Assembly: GCF_900176595.1 (NCBI RefSeq)
Contig: NZ_LT838813.1
Coordinates: 682,001 to 746,000, forward strand
DNA length: 64,000 bases
Source of the DNA: Aquiflexum balticum DSM 16537
GTDB taxonomy: Bacteria; Bacteroidota; Bacteroidia; Cytophagales; Cyclobacteriaceae
Reading direction: 5' to 3'
Under the pieces are notes generated by a model. That model was not told where the DNA came from, ran no database searches, and saw only the letters and a list, made by a program, of their open reading frames with translations. A program made the position numbers and the translations under genes. Every line of letters starts with the position of its first letter. Within the stretch, counting starts at the first letter, position 1. Positions 27,341 through 35,265 of this stretch are shown piece by piece.

Positions 27341-27431
27341 GTCCAACTATGTTTTAAACGCAATCTTGAAACGCCAATTTATTTTGGCTATTTTTTTGGC
27401 TAGATTGCGTCTAAAACACTTTACGTTGAAC
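27341..27431 (+). repeat. attC-like palindrome at the right end of mobile unit 1
   Basis: GTCCAAC (27341-27347, fits RYYYAAC) is followed by TGTTTTAAACGCAATCTTG (27350-27368), which pairs 17 of 19 with CTAGATTGCGTCTAAAACA (27400-27418). Then come CTTTAC and GTTGAAC (27425-27431, fits GTTRRRY), the last box being formed with the next unit. The loop contains a small GCCAA/TTGGC hairpin. The layout equals an integron attC; it could equally be the replication-origin end (oriIS) of an IS91-type element. Confidence 0.7.
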
Positions 27432-27549
27432 TAAACCTCCTTCGTCGGTAGTTTTTCTGTATTCCATCATAAAGGCCTGATTTTTAACAATATGTATTAA
27501 ATTTATTCCATGTTCAATCTTTAACTAATTTAATCATGGAAAAAAAAGT

Positions 27550-28371
27550 TTGCGCCAGAGGATGTATGAGGAGATGTCCTACAGACATTATTCTCCCAGA
27601 AGCATCAAGACCTATCTTAGCCTGGTATCTGTAGTATCAGCTCATTTTGGAAAAAGTCCGGATCTGATCAGTATCCCCGAATTAAAGGACTACCTTTTTA
27701 AAAGGATCAGTTTGGACGGACTTTCGGTATCAAGCATCAACCAGACAATCAGTGCCTTTAAAATACTTTTCAAAGACGTGCTTGAAAGAGATTGGGATAC
27801 TATCAGGATCAAACGGCCAAGACGTCCCAAGCTGCTTCCGGTTGTATTCTCAAAGGAAGAAGTGTCGCTTATCCTTAAGAGTATCAGGAACAGAAAACAC
27901 TATTGCCTGATCGCTCTCACCTACGCCTCAGGACTCAGGATGGGAGAGGTAATCAACCTGAAACCCTGCGATATTGACAGCGACCGGATGCAGGTCAAAG
28001 TCAGGGGCGGAAAGGGTTATAAAGACAGGTACACACTTCTTCCGGAGCAGTTACTGGTAAAGCTCAGGGATTATTTCAGAGGCTACCGTCCACTTACTTA
28101 CCTTTTTGAAGGCCAAGAACCGGGAAAGCCTTACAGTGAGACAAGCGCCCGCTGTATACTCAAAAAGGCTATGAAGAAAGCAGGGATAAAAAAGCAGGCG
28201 TGCTTCCATACCCTTCGCCATTCTTTTGCCACACATCTGCTCGAGCAGGGAACCAATGTCAGGATTATCCAAGAGCTGTTGGGACACAGGTCCCTTAAGA
28301 CCACTACGGTTTACCTGCATATAAGCAACCTGACCCCCGCGCAGATCAAAAGTCCCCTGGATGAGCTTTGA
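27550..28371 (+). CDS. Tyrosine recombinase of mobile unit, copy 2
   Basis: Identical to copy 1 except for one residue (EVSLILKS instead of EVSHILKS). All catalytic residues are kept. The same out-of-frame ATG with an A8 run precedes it. Confidence 0.88.
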   Translation: MRQRMYEEMSYRHYSPRSIKTYLSLVSVVSAHFGKSPDLISIPELKDYLFKRISLDGLSVSSINQTISAFKILFKDVLERDWDTIRIKRPRRPKLLPVVFSKEEVSLILKSIRNRKHYCLIALTYASGLRMGEVINLKPCDIDSDRMQVKVRGGKGYKDRYTLLPEQLLVKLRDYFRGYRPLTYLFEGQEPGKPYSETSARCILKKAMKKAGIKKQACFHTLRHSFATHLLEQGTNVRIIQELLGHRSLKTTTVYLHISNLTPAQIKSPLDEL

Positions 28372-29543
28372 TGGAGGCTGTTAACAAGAGGAATGGTGGG
28401 GCCGAACTCTCAACAGTCCTGGATTCCCAAAAGGAGGTTTTCCTGTCGCAGAAGCATCTGTGCCCTGACCAGAGAAAGGCCTTTAACGACATCCTCCATT
28501 GCCGGACATCACAAATGGGCTCACACAGTCTCTGTTGTGACTCCTGCGGTAGGGTCAAAGTCTGCTATAACAGCTGCAGGAACCGCCACTGTCCGAAGTG
28601 CCAGTACATCAAGCAGCAGCTTTGGGTGGAAAAGCTAAAGTGCAGGCTTCTGCCTGTCAGGTACTTTCACGCCGTGTTTACGGTTCCTGAGTTTCTCAAT
28701 CCATTGTTCTACATCAACCAGAGGTTCTGTTACAACCTGCTCTTTGAATGTTCTGCAAAAGCAGTAAAGAAGACGGCCCTGAACCCGGCATTTCTGGGAG
28801 TCGAAAGCGGCTGTCTGTCGGTACTCCACACTTGGGGCCAATCCCTGAACTACCACCCCCACATCCATATGCTGGTTCCTGCAGGAGGCCTTGACAGTGA
28901 CGGGATGCAGTGGCTGTATGCCGGTAAAAAGTTCTTCGTTCCGGTAAAGGCCCTTTCGTCCGTGTTCCGGGGACTGTTCATGGAAAGGCTTTTGGGCGCA
29001 CTGGAGGATAACCTTCTCAGGATACCCGAAGGTCAAAAAGAGCTGTTTGCCGATATCAAAAGTCTGAAAAAGGAATCTTACGCAAAGATGTGGAATGTCT
29101 ATATCAAGAAGACTTTCAGGGGGGCGGGCCAGGTGGTCAGCTACCTTGGCAGGTATACCCACAGGGTAGCGATCAGCAACAGCCGTATTCTGGATACAGA
29201 TGGTGAAACCGTAAAATTCAGGTGGAAGGATTACAGGGACAACAAAACCAAAACCATGTTGCTTGCCTGTTCCGAGTTTGTCAGGAGATTTATGCAACAT
29301 GTACTGCCAACAGGCTTCTACAAAATCCGCTATTACGGCATCTTGGCCTCGGCCAACAGCAACACCAAAATGAATGAATGTTTCAGGCTGTTGAACATAA
29401 CAAGGGAGGTGTCATTTTACCATGGGCTGAGCACCTACGAGGTGATGGAGGAGATTTTCGGAGAAGAGATGTTCAGGTGTACCTGCTGCAAGAACGGAAG
29501 GATGGTCTTTGCCCCGCCCGAAGGAAAAGCAAATGGTCCCTGA
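28371..29543 (+). CDS. IS91-like Y2 (HUH) transposase, copy 2
   Basis: 390 aa, overlaps the recombinase stop by one base (TGATG). Zinc ribbon, HPHIH and YLGRY motifs are intact. Differs from copy 1 at CGRVKV, NPAFLG, PEGQ, KKES and at the extreme C-terminus (APPEGKANGP against APPGEKGNGP). Confidence 0.92.
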   Translation: MEAVNKRNGGAELSTVLDSQKEVFLSQKHLCPDQRKAFNDILHCRTSQMGSHSLCCDSCGRVKVCYNSCRNRHCPKCQYIKQQLWVEKLKCRLLPVRYFHAVFTVPEFLNPLFYINQRFCYNLLFECSAKAVKKTALNPAFLGVESGCLSVLHTWGQSLNYHPHIHMLVPAGGLDSDGMQWLYAGKKFFVPVKALSSVFRGLFMERLLGALEDNLLRIPEGQKELFADIKSLKKESYAKMWNVYIKKTFRGAGQVVSYLGRYTHRVAISNSRILDTDGETVKFRWKDYRDNKTKTMLLACSEFVRRFMQHVLPTGFYKIRYYGILASANSNTKMNECFRLLNITREVSFYHGLSTYEVMEEIFGEEMFRCTCCKNGRMVFAPPEGKANGP

Positions 29544-29557
29544 ATGAAAAAGCAGGG

Positions 29558-29731
29558 ATGAAGTTCTTTGGAAATATGAAAGAAAAACAAAACAGAGGTT
29601 CTGTTACAGGGAAAGGTATGCCCGGTCCCAAACAAAATTTCCGAGGAAAAAAGCGGAATCCGTCCAAAACTTCAGGACAATGGTCCAAAACCAGACAAAA
29701 CCTTCAAAGCAAAGCAGATAAATACCCATAG
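29558..29731 (+). CDS. Possible 57-aa basic protein in mobile unit, copy 2
   Basis: Counterpart of the small ORF in copy 1, MKFFGNMKEKQNRGSV…, with GKKRNPS where copy 1 has VKKRNPS. Same uncertainty. Confidence 0.3.
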   Translation: MKFFGNMKEKQNRGSVTGKGMPGPKQNFRGKKRNPSKTSGQWSKTRQNLQSKADKYP

Positions 29732-29746
29732 GTGTAGCACGGCTTA

Positions 29747-29837
29747 GTCCAACTATGTTTTAAACGCAATCTTGAAACGCCAATTTATTTTGGCTATTTT
29801 TTTGGCTAGATTGCGTCTAAAACACTTTACGTTAGCG
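29747..29837 (+). repeat. attC-like palindrome at the right end of mobile unit 2
   Basis: Same palindrome as in unit 1, beginning GTCCAAC at 29747 and closed here by GTTAGCG (29831-29837), which belongs to the following cassette. Confidence 0.7.
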
Positions 29838-30750
29838 AACATATGATGAAACCCATCTACATATTTTTGATTCTGATTATGGTTGCAAATCAATCAAAAG
29901 CGACCTCTCAAATTCCTGATGTCGTATTTTTTGGAAAGGACACTTTAAATTTTTATGATTCTCCGCTAGATAAGATTGAAGGAATAAGTGATAAAATCTT
30001 GAGATTAAGGAAAGATGAATATGTAGTTTCTTCTGATTGTTGGAAGGGCTTTCGAGCAGAATGGAGAATAATTAACGATGTTCTGTATTTATCCAATGTA
30101 CTTGATTGCCATTCAGAAAAACAATTAAATCCATTGATAGAAGAAATATTAGGGATAAAATTTACCGATGGATTAATAAGAGCAGATTTTGTTGATGGAG
30201 ATTATTGGGCAGGGAAAAACCAAGTTTATGAACAGTCATTTTATACTCCAATTTATAAACAGGAGATTAAATTTGCCATTAATGAAGGAAGAGTTGTCAA
30301 TTCAACAAAAACTGAGTCTTTTGAATGTGATTATTCAGATAAGGAAGATTTAAAGAATTTCATCTTAAAGAATTTTAATCCTAATGAAATAGAAGATTTG
30401 AAAGGGGAATCAATAAAAGTCTCAGTGAATGTTAAGTCAGATAATACAGGAAGAATAAGGGAAGTGAAAATCGTGCACTCCACGCATCCCGCAACTAACA
30501 AGCTTTTCCAAGATTCCATTATGAAACTGCCATGCCGTCCAGTCTATTTTCTTAAAGGAGAGTATTGGTCTATTGAAGAATCAATTTATTTGTCCTTTAA
30601 TATGAAGGAACTAAAAGAATACGTTCGCTAACATCACCTTGGAAGACAGCGGGCGGTTCCGAGTAAATAGAAAGTTTAGTATCTTTAAGAAGTTAGGAGT
30701 AGGTAGGAAGAGAACAGCTCCGAATGCCCGCCGTCTCCAAGCTGAATCCC
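29831..30750 (+). mobile_element. Integron-type gene cassette (262-aa ORF plus attC-like site)
   Basis: A 920-bp segment between mobile units 2 and 3, laid out like an integron cassette: it opens with GTTAGCG (29831-29837), carries one plus-strand gene starting 5 bases later, and ends in an attC-like palindrome whose first box CGCTAAC (30626-30632) is the exact complement of the opening heptamer. The match extends to 10 bases (GTTAGCGAAC / GTTCGCTAAC). The gene is AT-rich compared with the units on each side. Circularisation would rebuild a perfectly paired R'/R'' set. Confidence 0.7.
29843..30631 (+). CDS. Cassette-borne exported protein of unknown function, TonB-C-like end
   Basis: 262 aa. 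N-terminal signal sequence (about 3-20, IYIFLILIMVANQSKA). The middle contains DGLIRADFVDGDYWAG and two isolated cysteines. The C-terminal about 80 residues (IKVSVNVKSDNTGRIREVKIVHSTHPATNKLFQDSIMKLP) resemble the TonB C-terminal fold seen in many small Bacteroidota exported proteins. Codon use is much more AT-rich than in the flanking mobile units. The TAA stop lies inside the CGCTAAC box of the attC-like site, a usual feature of integron cassettes. ATG ATG is used as start; the first is taken. Biological role unknown. Confidence 0.75.
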   Translation: MMKPIYIFLILIMVANQSKATSQIPDVVFFGKDTLNFYDSPLDKIEGISDKILRLRKDEYVVSSDCWKGFRAEWRIINDVLYLSNVLDCHSEKQLNPLIEEILGIKFTDGLIRADFVDGDYWAGKNQVYEQSFYTPIYKQEIKFAINEGRVVNSTKTESFECDYSDKEDLKNFILKNFNPNEIEDLKGESIKVSVNVKSDNTGRIREVKIVHSTHPATNKLFQDSIMKLPCRPVYFLKGEYWSIEESIYLSFNMKELKEYVR

Positions 30751-30757
30751 GTTGAAC
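30626..30757 (+). repeat. attC-like recombination site of the gene cassette
   Basis: Boxes CGCTAAC (30626-30632) and GTTGAAC (30751-30757) enclose an imperfect palindrome: CTTGGAAGACAGCGGGC (30638-30654) pairs with GCCCGCCGTCTCCAAG (30726-30741) with one extrahelical base and one mismatch. The central about 70 bases form the variable loop. The bulged base and unequal unpaired spacers next to the boxes are features of attC folding. The last box is now contributed by mobile unit 3. Confidence 0.7.
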
Positions 30758-30875
30758 TAAACCTCCTTCGTCGGTAGTTTTTCTGTATTCCATCATAAAG
30801 GCCTGATTTTTAACAATATGTATTAAATTTATTCCATGTTCAATCTTTAACTAATTTAATCATGGAAAAAAAAGT

Positions 30876-31697
30876 TTGCGCCAGAGGATGTATGAGGAGA
30901 TGTCCTACAGACATTATTCTCCCAGAAGCATCAAGACCTATCTTAGCCTGGTATCTGTAGTATCAGCTCATTTTGGAAAAAGTCCGGATCTGATCAGTAT
31001 CCCCGAATTAAAGGACTACCTTTTTAAAAGGATCAGTTTGGACGGACTTTCGGTATCAAGCATAAACCAGACAATCAGTGCCTTTAAAATACTTTTCAAA
31101 GACGTGCTTGAAAGAGATTGGGATACTATCAGGATCAAACGGCCAAGACGTCCCAAGCTGCTTCCGGTTGTATTCTCAAAGGAAGAAGTGTCGCTTATCC
31201 TTAAGAGTATCAGGAACAGAAAACACTATTGCCTGATCGCTCTCACCTACGCCTCAGGACTCAGGATGGGAGAGGTAATCAACCTGAAACCCTGCGATAT
31301 TGACAGCGACCGGATGCAGGTCAAAGTCAGGGGCGGAAAGGGTTATAAAGACAGGTACACACTTCTTCCGGAGCAGTTACTGGTAAAGCTCAGGGATTAT
31401 TTCAGAGGCTACCGTCCACTTACTTACCTTTTTGAAGGCCAAGAACCGGGAAAGCCTTACAGTGAGACAAGCGCCCGCTGTATACTCAAAAAGGCTATGA
31501 AGAAAGCAGGGATAAAAAAGCAGGCGTGCTTCCATACCCTTCGCCATTCTTTTGCCACACATCTGCTCGAGCAGGGAACCAATGTCAGGATTATCCAAGA
31601 GCTGTTGGGACACAGGTCCCTTAAGACCACTACGGTTTACCTGCATATAAGCAACCTGACCCCCGCGCAGATCAAAAGTCCCCTGGATGAGCTTTGA
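30876..31697 (+). CDS. Tyrosine recombinase of mobile unit, copy 3
   Basis: 273 aa, identical in sequence to copy 2. Same upstream out-of-frame ATG and A8 run; same TGATG overlap with the transposase gene. Confidence 0.88.
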   Translation: MRQRMYEEMSYRHYSPRSIKTYLSLVSVVSAHFGKSPDLISIPELKDYLFKRISLDGLSVSSINQTISAFKILFKDVLERDWDTIRIKRPRRPKLLPVVFSKEEVSLILKSIRNRKHYCLIALTYASGLRMGEVINLKPCDIDSDRMQVKVRGGKGYKDRYTLLPEQLLVKLRDYFRGYRPLTYLFEGQEPGKPYSETSARCILKKAMKKAGIKKQACFHTLRHSFATHLLEQGTNVRIIQELLGHRSLKTTTVYLHISNLTPAQIKSPLDEL

Positions 31698-32869
31698 TGG
31701 AGGCTGTTAACAAAAGGAATGGTGGGGCCGAACTCTCAACAGTCCTGGATTCCCAAAAGGAGGTTTTCCTGTCGCAGAAGCATCTGTGCCCTGACCAGAG
31801 AAAGGCCTTTAACGACATCCTCCATTGCCGGACATCACAAATGGGCTCACACAGTCTCTGTTGTGACTCCTGCGGTAGGGTCAAAGTCTGCTATAACAGC
31901 TGCAGGAACCGTCACTGTCCGAAGTGCCAGTACATCAAGCAGCAGCTTTGGGTGGAAAAGCTAAAGTGCAGGCTTCTGCCTGTCAGGTACTTTCACGCCG
32001 TGTTTACGGTTCCTGAGTTTCTCAATCCATTGTTCTACATCAACCAGAGGTTCTGTTACAACCTGCTCTTTGAATGTTCCGCAAAAGCAGTAAAGAAGAC
32101 GGCCCTGAACCCGGCATTTCTGGGAGTCGAAAGCGGCTGTCTGTCGGTACTCCACACTTGGGGCCAATCCCTGAACTACCACCCCCACATCCATATGCTG
32201 GTTCCTGCAGGAGGCCTTGACAGTGACGGGATGCAGTGGCTGTATGCCGGTAAAAAGTTCTTCGTTCCGGTAAAGGCCCTTTCGTCCGTGTTCCGGGGAC
32301 TGTTCATGGAAAGGCTTTTGGGCGCACTGGAGGATAACCTTCTCAGGATACCCGAAGGTCAAAAAGAGCTGTTTGCCGATATCAAAAGTCTGAAAAAGGA
32401 ATCTTACGCAAAGATGTGGAATGTCTATATCAAGAAGACTTTCAGGGGGGCGGGCCAGGTGGTCAGCTACCTTGGCAGGTATACCCACAGGGTAGCGATC
32501 AGCAACAGCCGTATTCTGGATACAGATGGTGAAACCGTAAAATTCAGGTGGAAGGATTACAGGGACAACAAAACCAAAACCATGTTGCTTGCCTGTTCCG
32601 AGTTTGTCAGAAGATTTATGCAACATGTACTGCCAACAGGCTTCTACAAAATCCGCTATTACGGCATCTTGGCCTCGGCCAACAGCAACACCAAAATGAA
32701 TGAATGTTTCAGGCTGTTGAACATAACAAGGGAGGTGTCATTTTACCATGGGCTGAGCACCTACGAGGTGATGGAGGAGATTTTCGGAGAAGAGATGTTC
32801 AGGTGTAGCTGCTGCAAGAACGGAAGGATGGTCTTTGCCCCGCCCGGGGAAAAAGGAAACGGTCCCTGA
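31697..32869 (+). CDS. IS91-like Y2 (HUH) transposase, copy 3
   Basis: 390 aa with intact zinc ribbon, HPHIH and YLGRY motifs. Like copy 2 over most of its length, but with FRCSCCKNG (copies 1 and 2 have FRCTCC) and the copy-1-type C-terminus APPGEKGNGP. Confidence 0.92.
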   Translation: MEAVNKRNGGAELSTVLDSQKEVFLSQKHLCPDQRKAFNDILHCRTSQMGSHSLCCDSCGRVKVCYNSCRNRHCPKCQYIKQQLWVEKLKCRLLPVRYFHAVFTVPEFLNPLFYINQRFCYNLLFECSAKAVKKTALNPAFLGVESGCLSVLHTWGQSLNYHPHIHMLVPAGGLDSDGMQWLYAGKKFFVPVKALSSVFRGLFMERLLGALEDNLLRIPEGQKELFADIKSLKKESYAKMWNVYIKKTFRGAGQVVSYLGRYTHRVAISNSRILDTDGETVKFRWKDYRDNKTKTMLLACSEFVRRFMQHVLPTGFYKIRYYGILASANSNTKMNECFRLLNITREVSFYHGLSTYEVMEEIFGEEMFRCSCCKNGRMVFAPPGEKGNGP

Positions 32870-32883
32870 ATGAAAAAGCAGGG

Positions 32884-33057
32884 ATGAAGTTCTTTGAAAA
32901 GCTGAAAGAAAAACAAAACAGAGGTTCTGTTACAGGGAAAGGTATGCCCGGTCCCAAACAAAATTTCCGAGGAAAAAAGCGGAATCCGTCCAAAACTTCA
33001 GGACAATGGTCCAAAACCAGACAAAACCTTCAAAGCAAAGCAGATAAATACCCATAG
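32884..33057 (+). CDS. Possible 57-aa basic protein in mobile unit, copy 3
   Basis: MKFFEKLKEKQ… as in copy 1, then GKKRNPS as in copy 2. Same uncertainty as the other two copies. Confidence 0.3.
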   Translation: MKFFEKLKEKQNRGSVTGKGMPGPKQNFRGKKRNPSKTSGQWSKTRQNLQSKADKYP

Positions 33058-33072
33058 GTGTAGCACGGCTTA

Positions 33073-33163
33073 GTCCAACTATGTTTTAAACGCAATCTTG
33101 AAACGCCAATTTATTTTGGCTATTTTTTTGGCTAGATTGCGTCTAAAACACTTTACGTTGTGG
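33073..33163 (+). repeat. attC-like palindrome at the right end of mobile unit 3
   Basis: Same palindrome as in units 1 and 2, from GTCCAAC at 33073, closed by GTTGTGG (33157-33163), which does not fit GTTRRRY well. No CCACAAC box that would close a further cassette is found downstream. Confidence 0.65.
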
Positions 33164-33492
33164 CAAACCTGGCAAAAAACGGATGACAAACCTCAAAAAA
33201 ATCTTATTGCCTTACCCAGTGTGCGACCCACAAGACGGCTAAAACTTGCTCCTCGATCCATTTTGGAAAAGTTTATTTTTTGAAGTGACCATAAGGTCAT
33301 ATGCAAGATTTTTAATTTACATTTAAGATAAAATGAAATATGGATATACGCTTCTTTGCCAATAACCCTAAATTCTTCCTCAATCGGGACGGAAGACCGA
33401 AGTCGGAAGACCGATGTATCGGACATTTCAGTCCTCAGACGAGAATTAACATGGATGTCCAATCTTCTGGCATAATTGCGTACATACATAAA
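33160..33492. other. Intergenic region after mobile unit 3
   Basis: No coding sequence is supported. It holds a TGACC-ATAA-GGTCA palindrome (33286-33299), a GGAAGACCGA direct repeat (33391-33400 and 33405-33414), a CCGATGTATCGG palindrome (33411-33422), and GGGACGGAAG (33386-33395), which recurs at 57238. The frame of the next gene stays open back to 33340, but the signal peptide start at 33493 is far more plausible. Confidence 0.4.
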
Positions 33493-34443
33493 ATGAAAAA
33501 TACATTGATAATTGGCTTAATGATCTTAAGCTTTTCAGCATTTGGGCAAATCCCCGGAAAAAAGGTTGATGGACCAATATTGATTTTTGATACATTGACG
33601 ATCAACAAGGGAGATATGATTTACCTAGGGAAAGGTAGCGATCCCAACTCAGGCGCATTTTCGCATATAACTACGCCTATAAAAAAACTGGTCAATGTCC
33701 CCAACAAAGTGATACCAATAGGAACCCATACAGAATACCAATTAATTGCTGAAGGACTTAGTGAAGGCTATAACGGAAGGGCTTATTCCATCCAACATTT
33801 CAGCAAAGTCTCTTCAAAGAAAAATGGGGAGAATATTTTCGGCGTTATTGATGTCGGTTTGTCATTTGATGGAAATCTTGACTTGAGTGTATATAATCAA
33901 GCAGTAAACTTTGAGGCGGCAATTTTGTCCGGAGAAATTATCAAAATCAATGACATTGATTTTACCAATCCGGGAAAAACAACTTTCAGAGAAATACCAC
34001 AATTTGTTTTCAGCAAAGAAGGCGTTCAACCTATTGTCGTTGATTTTGAAGGTATGAACAGGAGTGAACTCTATGCAGGAACCATAAACTGGTATCAGGA
34101 TTATTATAGAAATAAAGTCGAAAATTCCATAAGGAGCGAGGAAAATAGAGAGGTTAAAATTGCAGGTCTAAAAAAAGGAGTTCTTGTTTCCAAAATTATG
34201 GGAGTTGAATTATTTCTTGATATTCAATACCAGTTTAACATTGAATTTCTAGAAAATAGCATTAGGATGAATTTTGTTTCTGTAGATCAAATGGGTCAAT
34301 TTATGGAGGAGTTTTCTCAAGAAGAAAATGATTCTGTGGGAAACAGCGATAAGATCAACAAAATGACGGAAGATTTCAAAATAGAAATGGAAAAGATGAT
34401 GAATGAAATTTCAGCTTCCTTGGTCAATTATTTAATGAAATAA
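33493..34443 (+). CDS. Exported protein of unknown function
   Basis: 316 aa, signal peptide about 1-18 (MKNTLIIGLMILSFSAFGQ). The mature N-terminus IFDTLTINKGDMIYLGKGSDPNSGAF looks like a small beta domain; the middle is beta-rich, and the last about 45 residues are acidic and helical (MEEFSQEENDSVGN … MMNEISASLVNYLMK). No family recognised. Start chosen at the signal-peptide Met rather than an in-frame ATG 153 bases upstream. It is the first gene right of the mobile region and may be accessory DNA. Confidence 0.7.
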   Translation: MKNTLIIGLMILSFSAFGQIPGKKVDGPILIFDTLTINKGDMIYLGKGSDPNSGAFSHITTPIKKLVNVPNKVIPIGTHTEYQLIAEGLSEGYNGRAYSIQHFSKVSSKKNGENIFGVIDVGLSFDGNLDLSVYNQAVNFEAAILSGEIIKINDIDFTNPGKTTFREIPQFVFSKEGVQPIVVDFEGMNRSELYAGTINWYQDYYRNKVENSIRSEENREVKIAGLKKGVLVSKIMGVELFLDIQYQFNIEFLENSIRMNFVSVDQMGQFMEEFSQEENDSVGNSDKINKMTEDFKIEMEKMMNEISASLVNYLMK

Positions 34444-34716
34444 TCAGTGGCATTCGTCCGGTTAGGACCTGAAGTCTTTTCACATTTCAATGGTTATTTT
34501 TGATACTTTCTAATCATTAAATCAATCAGGTTTTTCATATTCTTTCAATATAACGACGTAAAAATAACATGTAAAAACCAATCCCAACTCACCTTTTTTG
34601 TAAACCAACAGTAGCATGCAGTAAGTGAAAAACTATTTACAAAAATTCACAAGTAATTGAAAAACAATATTATATGTTTTGGACTTATTACTGAACAAAC
34701 CAAAACTATTATTACT

Positions 34717-35217
34717 ATGAAAAAATTAATGACCTTTGCCTTGATGGTTACTTTTTTTGTGACCTCAGCATTTACTGCCAACGAAAATGCTACTATTAAT
34801 CCTGATGCGGATATTGTGGATTTGGCAGTTCAGACAGAATTCCTTTCTACTCTAGTTGCTGCTGTAAAAGCCGGTGATTTGGTGGATGTTTTGAAAGGAG
34901 ACGGACCATTTACTGTTTTTGCACCTACCAATGAGGCATTTGCAAAATTGCCGGCAGGAACTGTGGAGAACTTATTGAAGCCAGAAAATAAAGCTCAATT
35001 GGTTGCAGTATTAACCTACCATGTTGTACCAGGAAAAGTTTATTCCAAAGATTTGAAAAATGGAATGAAAGCTAAAACAGTACAGGGTGGAGATGTTACC
35101 ATCACTTTGAAAGGCGGAAAAGCAATGGTAAACAATGCTACCGTTTCCACAGCTGATATCGAAGCTTCAAACGGTGTAGTACACGTAATTGATACAGTAA
35201 TTCTTCCTTCAAAGTAA
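34717..35217 (+). CDS. Fasciclin (FAS1) domain protein, secreted
   Basis: 166-aa exported protein with signal peptide ([21 protein letters not shown]) and a single FAS1 domain (about 30-165): H1 motif [19 protein letters not shown], the YH pair in [12 protein letters not shown], and H2 motif [18 protein letters not shown]1 proteins mediate cell-surface adhesion; single-domain forms are widespread in Bacteroidota. The start at 34717 gives a proper signal peptide, whereas the open frame 20 codons upstream does not. Monocistronic with a strong terminator. Confidence 0.95.
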   Translation: MKKLMTFALMVTFFVTSAFTANENATINPDADIVDLAVQTEFLSTLVAAVKAGDLVDVLKGDGPFTVFAPTNEAFAKLPAGTVENLLKPENKAQLVAVLTYHVVPGKVYSKDLKNGMKAKTVQGGDVTITLKGGKAMVNNATVSTADIEASNGVVHVIDTVILPSK

Positions 35218-35236
35218 TTGAATTGTGATTTTAATT

Positions 35237-35265
35237 AAAAAAGCCCCGTCTCCGGGGCTTTTTTT
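35237..35265 (+). terminator. Terminator of the fasciclin gene
   Basis: AAAAAAGCCCCG (35237-35248) pairs with CGGGGCTTTTTT (35253-35264) around a 4-base loop. It also abuts the stop codon of the convergent minus-strand gene, so it may serve both. Confidence 0.9.

Larger units (their letters stand above)
25019..27424 (+). mobile_element. IS91-like recombinase/transposase unit, copy 1 (2406 bp)
   Basis: Unit from GTTGAACTAAACC to CACTTTAC, immediately followed by the GTT of copy 2. It encodes a tyrosine recombinase, a Y2 HUH transposase and a 57-aa basic ORF, and ends in a long palindrome. The same length (2406 bp) and the same end bases occur in copies 2 and 3. No terminal inverted repeats of the DDE type and no clear target duplication beyond the shared GTT are seen. 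Known IS91-family elements can carry an upstream tyrosine recombinase gene and insert next to a GTTC/GAAC-like tetranucleotide, which fits the family call. Confidence 0.9.
27425..29830 (+). mobile_element. IS91-like recombinase/transposase unit, copy 2 (2406 bp)
   Basis: Same unit as copy 1, directly abutting it with no spacer: the GTT that closes unit 1 opens unit 2. Its right end is followed by GTTAGCG, the start of the 262-aa gene cassette. It has several substitutions relative to copy 1, including CGAAGGAAAAGCAAATGG near the transposase stop. Confidence 0.9.
30751..33156 (+). mobile_element. IS91-like recombinase/transposase unit, copy 3 (2406 bp)
   Basis: Third copy of the unit, again exactly 2406 bp, starting at the GTT that closes the cassette attC-like site and followed on the right by GTTGTGG. 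Sequence is a mosaic: mostly like copy 2, but the region around the transposase stop (GGGGAAAAAGGAAACGG and GAAAAGCTG) matches copy 1. Confidence 0.9.

Noticed and set aside
25019-33156. Classical composite transposon formed by units 2 and 3 around the 262-aa gene
   Set aside because: The outer ends show no target duplication, the units are IS91-like, and the cassette has its own attC-like site fitting the boundaries better.
33157-33234. A further integron cassette starting with GTTGTGG
   Set aside because: The closing box would be CCACAAC; only CCACAAG (33228-33234) occurs, 70 bases away and without a gene or palindrome between.
33193-33489. 98-codon minus frame right of mobile unit 3
   Set aside because: Runs through short direct repeats and palindromes; low-complexity basic product without domain.
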